This document shows positions 48,152-57,121 of a DNA stretch of 64,000 nt, in pieces. How positions within the stretch are numbered: position 1 is the first letter of the stretch; every line of letters starts with the position of its first letter. The notes beneath the pieces were generated by a model that was given only the letters and a program-made list of their open reading frames with translations, did not search any database and was not told the origin of the DNA. The position numbers and the translations under genes were made by a program. The DNA comes from Sphingomonas glacialis. Lineage in GTDB: Bacteria; Pseudomonadota; Alphaproteobacteria; Sphingomonadales; Sphingomonadaceae. Location of the stretch: NCBI RefSeq assembly GCF_006439055.1, contig NZ_RCZC01000001.1:801952-865951 (forward strand), written 5' to 3'.

Positions 48152-49090
48152 CTATTCCGAACGCGGCATCGGCCCCGCGACTAGCAACGGATCGATCTTC
48201 GCCTCGCGCCATTTGAGGCTCCAGTGCAGATGCGGTCCAGTGGCGCGCCCGGTCTTGCCCGAGAGCGCAACCGGCTGCCCGCGCCGCACGCGCTCGCCGA
48301 CGCGCACGTCGATCCGTGCGAGGTGGAGGAAGGCGGTGTTGAGACCGTTGCCGTGATCGATCATCAGCAGATTGCCCTCAAGCGTGAAAGGGTGGTCCGC
48401 GGCCAGAATAACCACGCCGTCGGCGGGGGCGAGGATCACCGAGCCCTGTGGCTTCGCGACATCGAGCCCCGAATGGTACGATCCGGCCTCACCATTCTGG
48501 TAGATCCGCTGCGAACCGAACAGCGTCGAGATCCGCCCAGTGGTCGGCCACAGGAAGGTCTGTCGCCATCCTTGCGAATCCGACTGGACGCGCCGCGCGG
48601 CGTTGATCTGCGCGAGCTCAGCGGGCCGCAGACGGTCGAATTCGGGCTGTGGCAGCGGGATCTTGGGCAAGGTCGAGAGGCGCGAAATGTCCCAGCCGCG
48701 CGGTGCGATCGTCAGCGTGTCGCGCACGACGCGCCCGTCGTCGAGCGTCGCGAGAAGGCTCGCGCTCGGGCCGGCATCGCGATCGAAGCCGATCAGGAAC
48801 CGACCGTCGGCCGCGACCGGGATCGCCGCGCCGTTGAAGCTCAACAGGCTGGTGCCGGCGGGGGCGATGCCGATGACGATGCCGCCCTGGATCATCGATC
48901 CCGAATAGCTGAAGCTTACCGGCAGCGGCGCGCGCTGCGGCTGTTGGGTGGCGAGGCGGCGCACCGGCGGTGCCGTGACGCGCTGGACGGTCCGGGGCTC
49001 GGGCTGCGTCGCGCAACTGCCGAGCGTGATCAGCAAAGCGAGTGCGGCGGCACGGTACAGGATGGTCGAAATGCCCCCCCGGGCCTTCAT
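48152..49090 (-). CDS. M23 family metallopeptidase lipoprotein
   Basis: 312 aa. The lipobox LGSC (cysteine at about residue 26) marks a lipoprotein. A beta-rich N-terminal domain (about 60-190) precedes a complete LytM domain with zinc ligands in YHSGLDVAKP and GPHLHWSLKW, so unlike the EnvC-like protein at 1380-2564 this one should be an active peptidoglycan endopeptidase. The start ATG at 49090 overlaps the DUF2093 stop (ATGA). Last gene of an xseA-DUF2093-M23 operon. Confidence 0.92.
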   Translation of the reverse strand: MKARGGISTILYRAAALALLITLGSCATQPEPRTVQRVTAPPVRRLATQQPQRAPLPVSFSYSGSMIQGGIVIGIAPAGTSLLSFNGAAIPVAADGRFLIGFDRDAGPSASLLATLDDGRVVRDTLTIAPRGWDISRLSTLPKIPLPQPEFDRLRPAELAQINAARRVQSDSQGWRQTFLWPTTGRISTLFGSQRIYQNGEAGSYHSGLDVAKPQGSVILAPADGVVILAADHPFTLEGNLLMIDHGNGLNTAFLHLARIDVRVGERVRRGQPVALSGKTGRATGPHLHWSLKWREAKIDPLLVAGPMPRSE

Positions 49091-49287
49091 GCGGGCGTCA
49101 TCGCTTCGGTCGCGATCGCCGCGCTGGCATAGGCCTCCTGCTTGGCGACGCTCCAATAGCGCAGATCGTCGAGCGCGATGCGCGTGCCACTCACCGCGCA
49201 GACGACATGGTCGCCCGGTGCCAGCACGCGAAACCCGTTCGCCATGAAGTGGAGCCGCGCTGGACGATCGGTATTGGACATCAACAT
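49087..49287 (-). CDS. DUF2093 family protein
   Basis: 66 aa. MANGFRVLAPGDHVVCAVSG and IALDDLRYWSVAKQEAYASA are the DUF2093 signature; the family is short and restricted to alphaproteobacteria, function unknown. Two ATGs (49287 and 49281) are possible. Located between xseA and the M23 lipoprotein gene, overlapping the latter by 4 nt and 12 bp from the former. Confidence 0.88.
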   Translation of the reverse strand: MLMSNTDRPARLHFMANGFRVLAPGDHVVCAVSGTRIALDDLRYWSVAKQEAYASAAIATEAMTPA

Positions 49288-49299
49288 GGCGCGGCTCTT

Positions 49300-50694
49300 T
49301 TAGAGGAGGGTGGGCTGTTCGGGCGGAGGCGCACCATATGCCTTGGCGGCGCTGCGCTCAACCTTGGCGTCGATTTCGCCGTCGCGGAAGTGGAGCGTGA
49401 CGGTGCCGGCGCTGCGTGCCGCGCTCGCCGATCCGACCACCGCGCCGGAAGGCCTGGCCGACACGAACGCATAGCCGCGATCGAGGATCGCATTGGGGCC
49501 GAGCGATTCGACCAGCCGCCACGTCGCGCTCAGCCGGTCGCGCCCGCGCTCCAGCTGGCGGTCGAGCGTCGAGAGCCGCAGCGCGCCCGCCGAGCGATCG
49601 AGCTGCCCGCGCGCGACGACGACGCGGCGCTCGAGCCCGCGGTCGAGCCGCGCGCCGAGATCGTCGGCCTTCTGCCGCTGCGGCCCGAGCAAGGCTTCGC
49701 GACGGGGCAGGACGCGGACCAGCGCATCGAGCCGCTCGCGCCCGCGCTCGGCATAACGCCGCGCGCATTTCTCGGTGCGATTGCCATAGCCCGCGAGCGT
49801 CAGGCGCAGGTCGGCGAGCACCGGCACCGCCATTTCCGCCGCAGCCGTAGGAGTCGGCGCGCGCAGGTCGGCGGCGAAATCGGCGAGCGTGGTGTCGGTC
49901 TCGTGGCCGACGGCCGAGATCAGCGGGATGCTGCACCTGGCGATCGCGCGGACGACGACTTCTTCGTTGAACGCCCACAGATCCTCGATCGAGCCGCCAC
50001 CGCGTGCGACGATGACGAGGTCTGGCCGCGTCTCTGGCGACATCGCGTCGAACCCGGCGATCGCGGCCGCCACCTCTTCGGCGGCGCCCGCGCCCTGCAC
50101 CTTGACCGGCCAGACGAGCACATGCGTCGGGCAGCGATCCTCGAGCCGGTGGAGGATGTCGCGGATCACCGCGCCGGTCGGCGAGGTGACGACGCCGATG
50201 CGGCGTGGCAGGAACGGCAGCGCCTTCTTGGCGGAGGGTGCGAACAGCCCCTCCCCCGCCAGCTTGGCCTTCAATTTCTCGAGCAGCGCCATCAGCGCAC
50301 CCTCGCCCGCCAGTTCCATCCGGTCGATGATGATCTGGTATTTCGAGCGGCCGGGATAGGTCGTGATCTTGCCGGTCGCGATCACCTCGGCGCCGTCCTG
50401 CGGGGTGAAGCCCAGTTGCGCGACATTCCCCTTCCAGATGACGCCGTCGATCACCGCGCTGTCGTCCTTGAGGCTGAGATAGGCGTGGCCCGACGAGACG
50501 CGCTTGTAGCCCGAGATCTCGCCGCGCAGCCGGACGAAGCCGAATTCCGTCTCGACGACGCGCTTGAGCTTTCCGGCGAGTTCCCCGACACTCATCGGCG
50601 CGGCGTTGTCGCCGGCAGCCGGCTCGGCTACGAGGCCGCCCAATCCGGCGCCCATCCCCTCGCGCCGCGCAATCTCTAGAAAAGGGTCCGCCAT
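49300..50694 (-). CDS. xseA: Exodeoxyribonuclease VII large subunit XseA
   Basis: 464 aa. The OB-fold domain (about 30-125, [20 protein letters not shown]) is followed by the catalytic core with [33 protein letters not shown] and [11 protein letters not shown], then a long coiled coil. With XseB it degrades single-stranded DNA; no xseB lies in the window. The ATG at 50694 has AGGA upstream (within purD). Its first base is also the first base of the divergent purD start codon, so there is no intergenic space between the two genes. Confidence 0.96.
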   Translation of the reverse strand: MADPFLEIARREGMGAGLGGLVAEPAAGDNAAPMSVGELAGKLKRVVETEFGFVRLRGEISGYKRVSSGHAYLSLKDDSAVIDGVIWKGNVAQLGFTPQDGAEVIATGKITTYPGRSKYQIIIDRMELAGEGALMALLEKLKAKLAGEGLFAPSAKKALPFLPRRIGVVTSPTGAVIRDILHRLEDRCPTHVLVWPVKVQGAGAAEEVAAAIAGFDAMSPETRPDLVIVARGGGSIEDLWAFNEEVVVRAIARCSIPLISAVGHETDTTLADFAADLRAPTPTAAAEMAVPVLADLRLTLAGYGNRTEKCARRYAERGRERLDALVRVLPRREALLGPQRQKADDLGARLDRGLERRVVVARGQLDRSAGALRLSTLDRQLERGRDRLSATWRLVESLGPNAILDRGYAFVSARPSGAVVGSASAARSAGTVTLHFRDGEIDAKVERSAAKAYGAPPPEQPTLL

Positions 50695-51959
50695 TGAATG
50701 TCCTGTTGATCGGCTCGGGGGGTCGCGAACATGCGCTGAGCTGGAAGCTCGCGCAATCGCCGCGCCTGCGTACACTGTTCGCCGCACCCGGCAATCCGGG
50801 CATTGCAGCGCATGCGCAGATCGTATCGCTCGAGCTGACCGATCATGCCGCGGTGGTGGCCTTCTGTGCCGAGCAGTCGGTCGAACTGGTCGTGATCGGC
50901 CCCGAGGCGCCGCTGGTCGATGGTCTCGGCGATAGCCTGCGCGCCGCCGGCATCGCGGTGTTCGGGCCGGACAAGGCGGCGGCACAGCTCGAAGGCTCGA
51001 AGGCGTTCACCAAGGCGCTGTGCGATCGCGCCGGCATCCCGACCGCGGGCTATGTCCATGCCACCAGCCGCGCCGAGGCGCGCCACGCGCTCGATCGCTT
51101 CGGCGTCCCCGTCGTGGTCAAGGCTGATGGCCTGGCGGCGGGCAAGGGCGTGACGGTCGCGATGACGCGCGAGGAAGCCGAGGCGGCGCTTGCCGATCTG
51201 TTCGGCGCGCGCGGCGGCGAGGCGGTGATCGAGGAGTTCCTCGAAGGCGAGGAAGCCAGCCTGTTCGTGCTGACCGACGGCAAGGACATATTGAGCTTCG
51301 GCTCGGCGCAGGACCACAAGCGCGTCGGCGAAGGCGATACCGGCCCCAACACCGGCGGCATGGGCGCGTACAGCCCGGCGCGCGTGCTGACGCCCGAGCT
51401 CGAAGCCCGTGCGATCGAGGAGATCGTCAAGCCGACCGTCGCGGCGATGGCGACAGCAGGGACGCCGTTTTCGGGCGTGCTCTATGCCGGGCTGATGCTG
51501 ACCGCGGACGGCCCCAAGCTGATCGAATATAACGCCCGCTTCGGCGACCCCGAATGCCAGGTGCTGATGGCGCGGCTCGACGAGGATCTGCTCGAGGTAT
51601 TGCTGCCGGTGGCGAATGGGACGCTCGGAGAGCGCGGCCCCGCGAAATGGGTCGCGCAGACCGCGCTGACCGTCGTGCTCGCCGCCAACGGCTACCCCGG
51701 CACGCCGGCGAGTGGCGGTTCGATCGACGATGTGGCCGAAGCCGAGGAGACCGGTGCTTTGGTGTTCCAGGCGGGAACGCGGCTCGAGGGCGCGCAGCTC
51801 GTCGCATCTGGCGGGCGCGTGCTTGCGGTGACGGCGCTCGGCGACACCGTCGCCGCCGCGCAGGCCGCCGCCTATCACGCGGTCGACCAGATCGTCTTCC
51901 CGAGCGGTTTCTGCCGCCGCGACATCGGCTGGCGCGAGATTGCGCGCGACGCGGGCTGA
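50694..51959 (+). CDS. purD: Phosphoribosylamine-glycine ligase PurD
   Basis: 421-aa ATP-grasp enzyme that makes glycinamide ribonucleotide. [20 protein letters not shown] starts from a TTG at 50694, the only start that preserves the conserved N-terminus, with AAGGG upstream inside xse[16 protein letters not shown] is the ATP-grasp lysine block and [12 protein letters not shown] is the metal-binding signature. Divergent from xseA with the two start codons overlapping by one base. The downstream HhH gene follows after 38 bp. Confidence 0.96.
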   Translation: MNVLLIGSGGREHALSWKLAQSPRLRTLFAAPGNPGIAAHAQIVSLELTDHAAVVAFCAEQSVELVVIGPEAPLVDGLGDSLRAAGIAVFGPDKAAAQLEGSKAFTKALCDRAGIPTAGYVHATSRAEARHALDRFGVPVVVKADGLAAGKGVTVAMTREEAEAALADLFGARGGEAVIEEFLEGEEASLFVLTDGKDILSFGSAQDHKRVGEGDTGPNTGGMGAYSPARVLTPELEARAIEEIVKPTVAAMATAGTPFSGVLYAGLMLTADGPKLIEYNARFGDPECQVLMARLDEDLLEVLLPVANGTLGERGPAKWVAQTALTVVLAANGYPGTPASGGSIDDVAEAEETGALVFQAGTRLEGAQLVASGGRVLAVTALGDTVAAAQAAAYHAVDQIVFPSGFCRRDIGWREIARDAG

Positions 51960-51997
51960 CCTTGTGCGTTAGCCTTTGTGAAATTCAGGAGTAGCGT

Positions 51998-52630
51998 ATG
52001 TCTTCCGGTCCCCAGAACCCCAACCAGGCGATCGACGTCATGGTGCCGATCACCATTTCGCATGTGATCCTGATGATCGCGCTCGCCGCCGCGGCGCTGG
52101 CGATCCTGTGGTACGGCACACTGCTCCACCGCCGCCGCAAGGCCGCGGCAAAGCAGGTCGAAGAGAATTTCGCGATCGCCGAGGAACATGGCGCGACGGC
52201 GGAGCCGGGGAGCGTGTCGCTCGACGGAACACCGGCGGTTTCGTCCGACGTGCCGAGCACGGCAGATGGCGCGCGGGAACCCGCCGCCGAGGTGCCGGTC
52301 GTGGCGCGAGCGCCAGTTTCTGCTCCAGCTCCAGCTCCAGCTCCAGCTCCAGCTCCGGCTCCGGCTCCCCTCGCCGCGGCGCCGATCGCGAGCGACCTCA
52401 CGCAGATCAAGGGGCTCGGCCCCAAGCTCGCCGCGACGCTCGCCGAGCAGGGCATCACCCGCGTCGAGCAGATCGCCGCGCTGACCCCCGACGCGGCCGC
52501 CGCGCTCGATGCCAAGCTGGGCGTCTTCAAGGGCCGCATGACGCGCGACCGCTGGATCGAACAGGCCACGCTGCTGAGCGCGGGCGACCGGGCGGGCTAC
52601 GAGGCGGCGTTCGGGAAATTGGGCGGGTAA
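51998..52630 (+). CDS. Membrane-anchored helix-hairpin-helix protein with Ala-Pro linker
   Basis: 210 aa. One N-terminal membrane helix (about 17-42, ISHVILMIALAAAALAILWY) is followed by an acidic linker, an (Ala-Pro)n stretch (about 108-126) and a helix-hairpin-helix domain (SDLTQIKGLGPKLAATLAEQ, then GITRVEQIAALTPDAAAALD). HhH domains of this type occur on NADH dehydrogenase subunits and DNA-binding proteins. A membrane-tethered DNA- or protein-contact role is possible, but the function is unknown. It is co-directional with purD and convergent with the acyltransferase. Confidence 0.75.
   Translation: MSSGPQNPNQAIDVMVPITISHVILMIALAAAALAILWYGTLLHRRRKAAAKQVEENFAIAEEHGATAEPGSVSLDGTPAVSSDVPSTADGAREPAAEVPVVARAPVSAPAPAPAPAPAPAPAPLAAAPIASDLTQIKGLGPKLAATLAEQGITRVEQIAALTPDAAAALDAKLGVFKGRMTRDRWIEQATLLSAGDRAGYEAAFGKLGG
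52317..52367. repeat. 6-bp microsatellite coding for Ala-Pro repeats
   Basis: About eight tandem units of GCTCCA/GCTCCG. Codon use here is GCT CCA, unlike the GCC/GCG CCG preferred around it, which points to recent slippage expansion. Unit length 6 keeps the frame. Confidence 0.85.
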
Positions 52631-52732
52631 GCGCCAGGGGGCGGACGCCTTCGCTTTGCAGCGCAGCCAGGATGCAATCCCGTCGGGTTCATCGCCACCG
52701 TGGTGGCAGCGATCGCCGATAGTCTCGTGCGA

Positions 52733-52912
52733 TCTTCCCCTGCCAGGGGGAGGTGGCGCCGAAGGCGACGGAGGGGGAGGTTGGATGCCCGCGCCGTTTT
52801 ACCTACTCCTGCGCCAGCGCTAGCGGACATCACCGACACGAACCGGTCGCCGACCGCCCCCTCCGTCACGCTGCGCGCGCCACCCTCCCCGGGCGGGGGA
52901 GGATTGTGGTAA
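52733..52912. repeat. E-type inverted repeat overlapping the acyltransferase 3' end
   Basis: Left arm TTCCCCTGCCAGGGGGAGG followed by GGCGCCGAAGGCGACGG. Right arm CCTCCGTCACGCTGCGCGCG followed by CCACCCTCCCCGGGCGGGGG. It lies between converging genes like the other E copies, but here it provides the last 30 codons and the stop of the acyltransferase. Confidence 0.85.
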
Positions 52913-53953
52913 TTGAGCGGCGGCTGGTTGCGGAACACGGCGCATCCGCCGCCGGATCGCTTTCTCGGCCCGACCGAACAGCCATGCGATCCCAACGATG
53001 AGGACAGTGGTAACCGACCATACGGAGATGCTCCCCATCCGCCCGAGATGAAACGGCCGAAATACGGTGCCGGCAATACCCAGCAATGGGACGTGCGTGG
53101 CATAGAGCGGATAGGACAGGTCGCCCATCTCGGTCACAATCCTGGTCGATCGCGGCGCCAACTCGGCGGACGCTGTGATCCAGATCACCGGCGGGAACAG
53201 TAGAAAAACGATGCAGGCATCGCCAGCCACGACAGGCACGCGGAATAAGCCGAGCAGGACGAGTGCCAACGGGAAAATCGCAATAGCGGCAAGGCCGAAG
53301 CGGCGCGGTGTCGCGCCGACGTTTCGATGCCATATCCGCCGAAGCAGCAATCCGGCGAAGAACCCGTACATCACGCGTGGGATTGCAGGGATCATTGTGC
53401 CGGGGGTCGACCCAACATCCGCGCTGCCAGTCCACACGATCGCCATAAGATACAGAAGGGCCGAGAGCGCGACGACCAAAACTAGCGCAATGCGCGTCAT
53501 GCTGTGGATCGTCCCAGCATAGACGATATTGGCCAAGAGTTCGTACACCAGACTCCATTGAGGCGAATTCAGCGGGAAGGCGGGGCCAGTGCCGATCCAG
53601 AACATTGGTAGCATAACCGACTGAAACGCCTGTGCGGGAATAAGCACGTCATTGGACACGCCGCGCCATTCGAAATTGAACGCCCCCAGGATGAGGCCGA
53701 CGGCAATTGCCGGAAACAGGCGCCGCAGCCGATCCCGCAGGAACGCCAGCTTTCCGATCAGGGCCAAGCTCAGCTTCCCATCGTATGCACCGCTGAAAAC
53801 GAACCCGCTGAGAATGAAGAAGAGGTCGACGGCGAGATAGAACCGTTTGAACACGTCCAGACCGCCGGCTTCAAAGTGCAAATGAAGGAGCAGCACTAGA
53901 ATGGCGCCCACACCTCTCAGCCCATCCAGTCCTGTCCGTCGCATCGCCGCCAT
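52820..53953 (-). CDS. Acyltransferase 3 family (OafA/YrhL-like) membrane protein, C-terminus read from a repeat
   Basis: 377 aa with about ten membrane helices. The family start RRTGLDGLRGVGAILVLLLH, then VDLFFILSGFVFSG, and PLYATHVPLLG near the end identify acyltransferase 3, which O-acetylates surface polysaccharides or lipids. The last 30 residues (from LPQSSPARGGWR to GDVR) are encoded by an E-type repeat, so the original stop has probably been lost. Base composition is visibly less GC-rich than its neighbours and codon choice is more relaxed, which suggests transfer. ATG 53953 has GGGGGG 5 nt upstream. Confidence 0.86.
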   Translation of the reverse strand: MAAMRRTGLDGLRGVGAILVLLLHLHFEAGGLDVFKRFYLAVDLFFILSGFVFSGAYDGKLSLALIGKLAFLRDRLRRLFPAIAVGLILGAFNFEWRGVSNDVLIPAQAFQSVMLPMFWIGTGPAFPLNSPQWSLVYELLANIVYAGTIHSMTRIALVLVVALSALLYLMAIVWTGSADVGSTPGTMIPAIPRVMYGFFAGLLLRRIWHRNVGATPRRFGLAAIAIFPLALVLLGLFRVPVVAGDACIVFLLFPPVIWITASAELAPRSTRIVTEMGDLSYPLYATHVPLLGIAGTVFRPFHLGRMGSISVWSVTTVLIVGIAWLFGRAEKAIRRRMRRVPQPAAAQLPQSSPARGGWRAQRDGGGGRRPVRVGDVR

Positions 53954-54313
53954 ATTTGCCCCCCGCTAGTAAGCGGCCTTAAGGCGCGACAGTTAATAAG
54001 GCGGTCGGCGGGGCACTTTTCGTGCGGGGCGCATTGCCGATCCGCCAACGGGTGTGACCTCAAAACGACGGCGGGGTCATCGCTGCATGAACCGATTACC
54101 GCCCGTTTCCCACCAGAAGCAGACATGCCGATTTCGTCGCCGCGGCGGGGGCGGGGGCCGTTCGGTGGCCTGCCCCAAACGCAGCGGCCCCGGCCTTCGC
54201 CGGGGCGACGTTTGTGAACTAGGGCAGGAGCCCCACTCCCCGCGCCGTCCAGCAAGCCTGCCTACCGCAACCGCCGTCCAGCCACCCGCAACACCCGCCC
54301 CCAGCGCCTGCGG
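53954..54313. other. Intergenic region upstream of the acyltransferase
   Basis: 360 bp without a credible gene. It contains a lone GC palindrome CCCCGGCCTTCGCCGGGG (about 54191-54208) like the arm of the repeat at 3039-3135, and an AT-richer stretch (ACAGTTAATAAGG, about 53990-54001) that could hold the acyltransferase promoter. Nothing else is recognised. Confidence 0.5.
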
Positions 54314-55639
54314 CTAGCCCAGCCGGAACCCAGCCTCGCGCGCCCGGCTCACCAGCAATTTGTCGATCCGGCGCCCGTCGAGATCGACCACCTCGAACTT
54401 CCAGCCCTGCTCGACGAAGCTTTCGCCCTCGCCCGGCAGGTGGCGGAACACCGCCAGCGCCAACCCCGCGACGGTCGCGTAATCGCGTTCCTCGGGCAGA
54501 TCGATCCCGAGCCGCTCGGCGAGCGCATCCGCCGCCATGTTGCCCGCCACCAGTAGCGAGCCGTCGTCGCGCGTCACCACCGAGGGCGCATCGTCGGGAT
54601 CGGCGTCCGAGGCGAACTCGCCCGCGATCGCCGCGAGCAGGTCGGCGGGGGTGACGATCCCCTCGAAATGCCCGTATTCGTCATGGATCAGCGCCATCGG
54701 CACCTCGGCCTGGCGCAGTGCGTCGAGCGCGTCCATCGCGTCGATCTGGTCGAGCACCACCGGCGCCTGGCGCATCAGCGCGCGCAGGTCGAACGCGCCG
54801 CCGCGCAGCAGTGCCGAGGCGATGTCGCGCGCCTGGACCACGCCGATCACGGTATCGACCGAGCCTTCGGTAACCGGCAGCCGGCTGTGCGACGCCTGCA
54901 GCAGCGCGGCACGGATCCCGGCATCGTCCATCGTCGCGTCGATCCACTCGATATCGGTGCGCGGCGTCATCACCTCGCGCACCGGGCGATCGGCGAGGCG
55001 GACGACGCCCGAGATGATCGAGCGCTCATGCTCCTCGATGATGCCCGACTTGCTCGCCTCGGCGACGATCAGATGGAGTTCCTCGGCGGTGACATGCTCC
55101 TCGCTCTCGCGCTTCAAGCCCATCAGCCGGAACAGCAGCCCAGACGACGAATCGAGCAGCCACACGAGCGGCGCGGTAAGGCGCGCCAGCAGCAGCACCG
55201 GCCCCGCCATCACCGCGGCGAGCGGCTCGGGCGCGCGCAGCGCGATCTGCTTGGGAACGAGTTCGCCGATCACCAGCGAGGCATAGGTGGTGATGCCGAT
55301 CACGATCGCGAAGCCGAGCGACTGCGTCGCCTCGGTCCCGAACCCGAGGAACCCCAGCCGCGCCGCGACCGGGCCGCCGAGACTCGCGCCCGAATAGGCG
55401 CCCGAAAGGATCCCGATCAGCGTGATGCCGATCTGCGTCGTCGACAGGATCTTGCCCGGATCGGCGGCGAGCGCGAGCGCGGTGCGAGCGCCGCGGGCAC
55501 CGACGCGCGCCATCGCCTCGAGCCGCGCCTTCCGCGCGGAAACGATAGCGAGCTCGGACATCGCGAAGACGCCGTTGACGAGGATCAACACGGCGATGAT
55601 CGCGACGTCGATCCAGGGAAAGGGGGGAAGCGGGGGCAT
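54314..55639 (-). CDS. Hemolysin-family CNNM/CBS/CorC-HlyC domain protein
   Basis: 441 aa. The CNNM (DUF21) membrane domain (about 1-195, with WIDVAIIAVLILVNGVFAMS and the GELVPKQIAL motif) is followed by a CBS pair (about 205-330, VREVMTPRTDIEWIDATMDD and HDEYGHFEGIVTPADLL) and a C-terminal CorC_HlyC domain. Relatives (YtfL, YfjD, CorB/C) affect Mg2+/cobalt or polyamine export rather than lysis. I chose ATG 55639; ATG 55672 would add 11 residues. Divergent from the OmpA lipoprotein gene. Confidence 0.92.
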   Translation of the reverse strand: MPPLPPFPWIDVAIIAVLILVNGVFAMSELAIVSARKARLEAMARVGARGARTALALAADPGKILSTTQIGITLIGILSGAYSGASLGGPVAARLGFLGFGTEATQSLGFAIVIGITTYASLVIGELVPKQIALRAPEPLAAVMAGPVLLLARLTAPLVWLLDSSSGLLFRLMGLKRESEEHVTAEELHLIVAEASKSGIIEEHERSIISGVVRLADRPVREVMTPRTDIEWIDATMDDAGIRAALLQASHSRLPVTEGSVDTVIGVVQARDIASALLRGGAFDLRALMRQAPVVLDQIDAMDALDALRQAEVPMALIHDEYGHFEGIVTPADLLAAIAGEFASDADPDDAPSVVTRDDGSLLVAGNMAADALAERLGIDLPEERDYATVAGLALAVFRHLPGEGESFVEQGWKFEVVDLDGRRIDKLLVSRAREAGFRLG

Positions 55640-55807
55640 GGCGCCGGGCACCTTTCGCGCGAATCGGTTCATTGCACAACCGTTCTCGCACCCGTTAAAG
55701 CCCCAGCGGCGAATTCGACGTCGGTGCGCGAGCGGAACAGCCCCCCGCGTCTGCCGGGTTGGTTCGGCCGTATCGGCCCGCAACGGCTGCACCAGAGGGA
55801 TATCAGA

Positions 55808-56485
55808 ATGACCACCGTCCGCACCCTGGCCACCACCGCAGCGCTGGGCGCGCTGCTCGCGACGGGCGCGTGCGCGACCGATCGCACCGTGCGGCCGCAG
55901 CCCGTATCGGACACCGCAGTCGGCGGGATCGACGGCGCGCTCGGCGGCTATCTGCTGGGCGATCTGGTCGGCGGGCGCCATGCGCGCACCGCGAAGATCG
56001 CCACGGCGGGGATCGGCGGCATCGTCGGCCCCGGGATCGGCGCCTATATGGATGCGCAGGAAGCCGAACTGCGCGCGCGGACCGCGGGCACCGACGTCCA
56101 GCTGACGCGGCGCGGCGACGATCTGATCCTCACCATCCCGTCGGGCAACGCTTTCGCCTATAAGAGCGATAGCGTCGCGCCGGGCTTCGAGCGCACGCTC
56201 GACCAGATTGCCGGCGTGCTTCGCGAGCATGATCATGCGTTCGTCGATATCTACGGCCATACCGATTCGGTCGGCTCGGATTCGTACAATCAGGGCCTGT
56301 CCGAGCGCCGCGCCGCATCGGTGGCGGCGTATCTTGCCGGGCACGGCGTCAACCGTGCGCGGCTCGGCACCAAGGGATTCGGCAAGGCGCAGCCGATCGC
56401 CTCGAACGACACGCCCGAAGGCCAGTCGGCGAATCGCCGCGTCGAGATCAAGATCGTGCCGATCGCCGATACCGACCTGCGCTAG
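55808..56485 (+). CDS. OmpA family peptidoglycan-associated lipoprotein (YiaD-like)
   Basis: 225 aa. The signal sequence ends at ATGAC, a slightly unusual lipobox with cysteine at about residue 22. A glycine-zipper segment (about 38-75, GGIDGALGGYLLGDLVGG, GIGGIVGPGIGAYMDAQ) precedes an OmpA C-terminal domain with VDIYGHTDSVGSDSYNQGLS and LGTKGFGKAQP, which binds diaminopimelate in peptidoglycan. The Gly-zipper plus OmpA order matches YiaD. ATG 55808 has GAGGG upstream. Confidence 0.92.
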   Translation: MTTVRTLATTAALGALLATGACATDRTVRPQPVSDTAVGGIDGALGGYLLGDLVGGRHARTAKIATAGIGGIVGPGIGAYMDAQEAELRARTAGTDVQLTRRGDDLILTIPSGNAFAYKSDSVAPGFERTLDQIAGVLREHDHAFVDIYGHTDSVGSDSYNQGLSERRAASVAAYLAGHGVNRARLGTKGFGKAQPIASNDTPEGQSANRRVEIKIVPIADTDLR

Positions 56486-56525
56486 GCGCAGCGCTGCCCG
56501 CCATCCAGCACCCTGCCGCGCCGTC

Positions 56526-56607
56526 CGTCACCCCAGCGCAGGCTGGGGTCTCGTGATGCTCGCGCGGTGCCTCCACGCCGGAGACCCCAGCTTTCGCTGG
56601 GGCGACG
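56526..56607. repeat. B-type palindromic element between convergent OmpA lipoprotein and tadA genes
   Basis: 82 bp. CGTCACCCCAGCGCAGGCTG at the left and CAGCTTTCGCTGGGGCGACG at the right are inverted, with CTGGGGTCTC and GGAGACCCCAG extending the match. Confidence 0.85.
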
Positions 56608-56634
56608 GCCCGCTGGGGTGACGGCTAGCGGTTC

Positions 56635-57096
56635 TCAGCGCCGCTCGGCGAAGAACGCCTTGAGCAGCCCCGCCGCCTCGCCCTCGCCGATCCCCGGAAA
56701 GATCTCGGGCCGGTGATGCACCGTGCTTTGCGAGAACAGCCGCGGGCCGTGCTCGACCGCGCCGCCCTTGGCATCGCTCGCGCCGTAATAGAGCCGCGCG
56801 ATCCGGGCATGCGCGATCGCCCCGGCGCACATCGCGCATGGCTCGAGCGTCACCCACAGATCGCACGCCTTCAGCCGGTCGTCGCCGATCGCCGCCGCCG
56901 CCGCGCGAATCGCCAGCATTTCGGCATGCGCGGTCGGATCGTGCAGCGCGCGCGGGGCGTTCGCCGCGGTCGCAATGATTCGCCCGTCGAGCACCACCAC
57001 CGCGCCGACCGGCACTTCACCGGCGGCACCGGCGGCGGCAGCGGCATCGAGCGCAGCGCGCATGAAAAGGGGCATGGGGATCACGATCGTCCCCAT
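56635..57096 (-). CDS. tadA: tRNA-adenosine deaminase TadA
   Basis: 153 aa. Zinc-dependent deaminase that converts A34 of tRNA-Arg(ACG) to inosine. HAEMLAIRAA carries the zinc His and catalytic Glu, and TLEPCAMCAGAI the two zinc cysteines; ARIARLYYGASDAKGGA is typical. The start is uncertain: ATG 57096 has GGAG at 6-7 nt, while ATG 57075 or 57063 fits the usual family N-terminus better. A perfect 10-bp inverted repeat (57071-57099) covers the first two candidate starts. The preceding minus-strand gene ends 25 bp upstream of ATG 57096. Confidence 0.93.
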   Translation of the reverse strand: MGTIVIPMPLFMRAALDAAAAAGAAGEVPVGAVVVLDGRIIATAANAPRALHDPTAHAEMLAIRAAAAAIGDDRLKACDLWVTLEPCAMCAGAIAHARIARLYYGASDAKGGAVEHGPRLFSQSTVHHRPEIFPGIGEGEAAGLLKAFFAERR

Positions 57097-57099
57097 GCC
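57071..57099 (-). promoter_or_regulatory. Hairpin over the tadA start codon
   Basis: GGCATGGGGA (57071-57080) and TCCCCATGCC (57090-57099) are perfectly complementary around a 9-nt loop. On the minus strand CCTTTTC follows. It covers two candidate tadA starts, so it could control tadA translation or act as a weak terminator of the upstream small gene. Confidence 0.55.
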
Positions 57100-57121
57100 C
57101 CACTCCGCCGCGAATCGCTAC

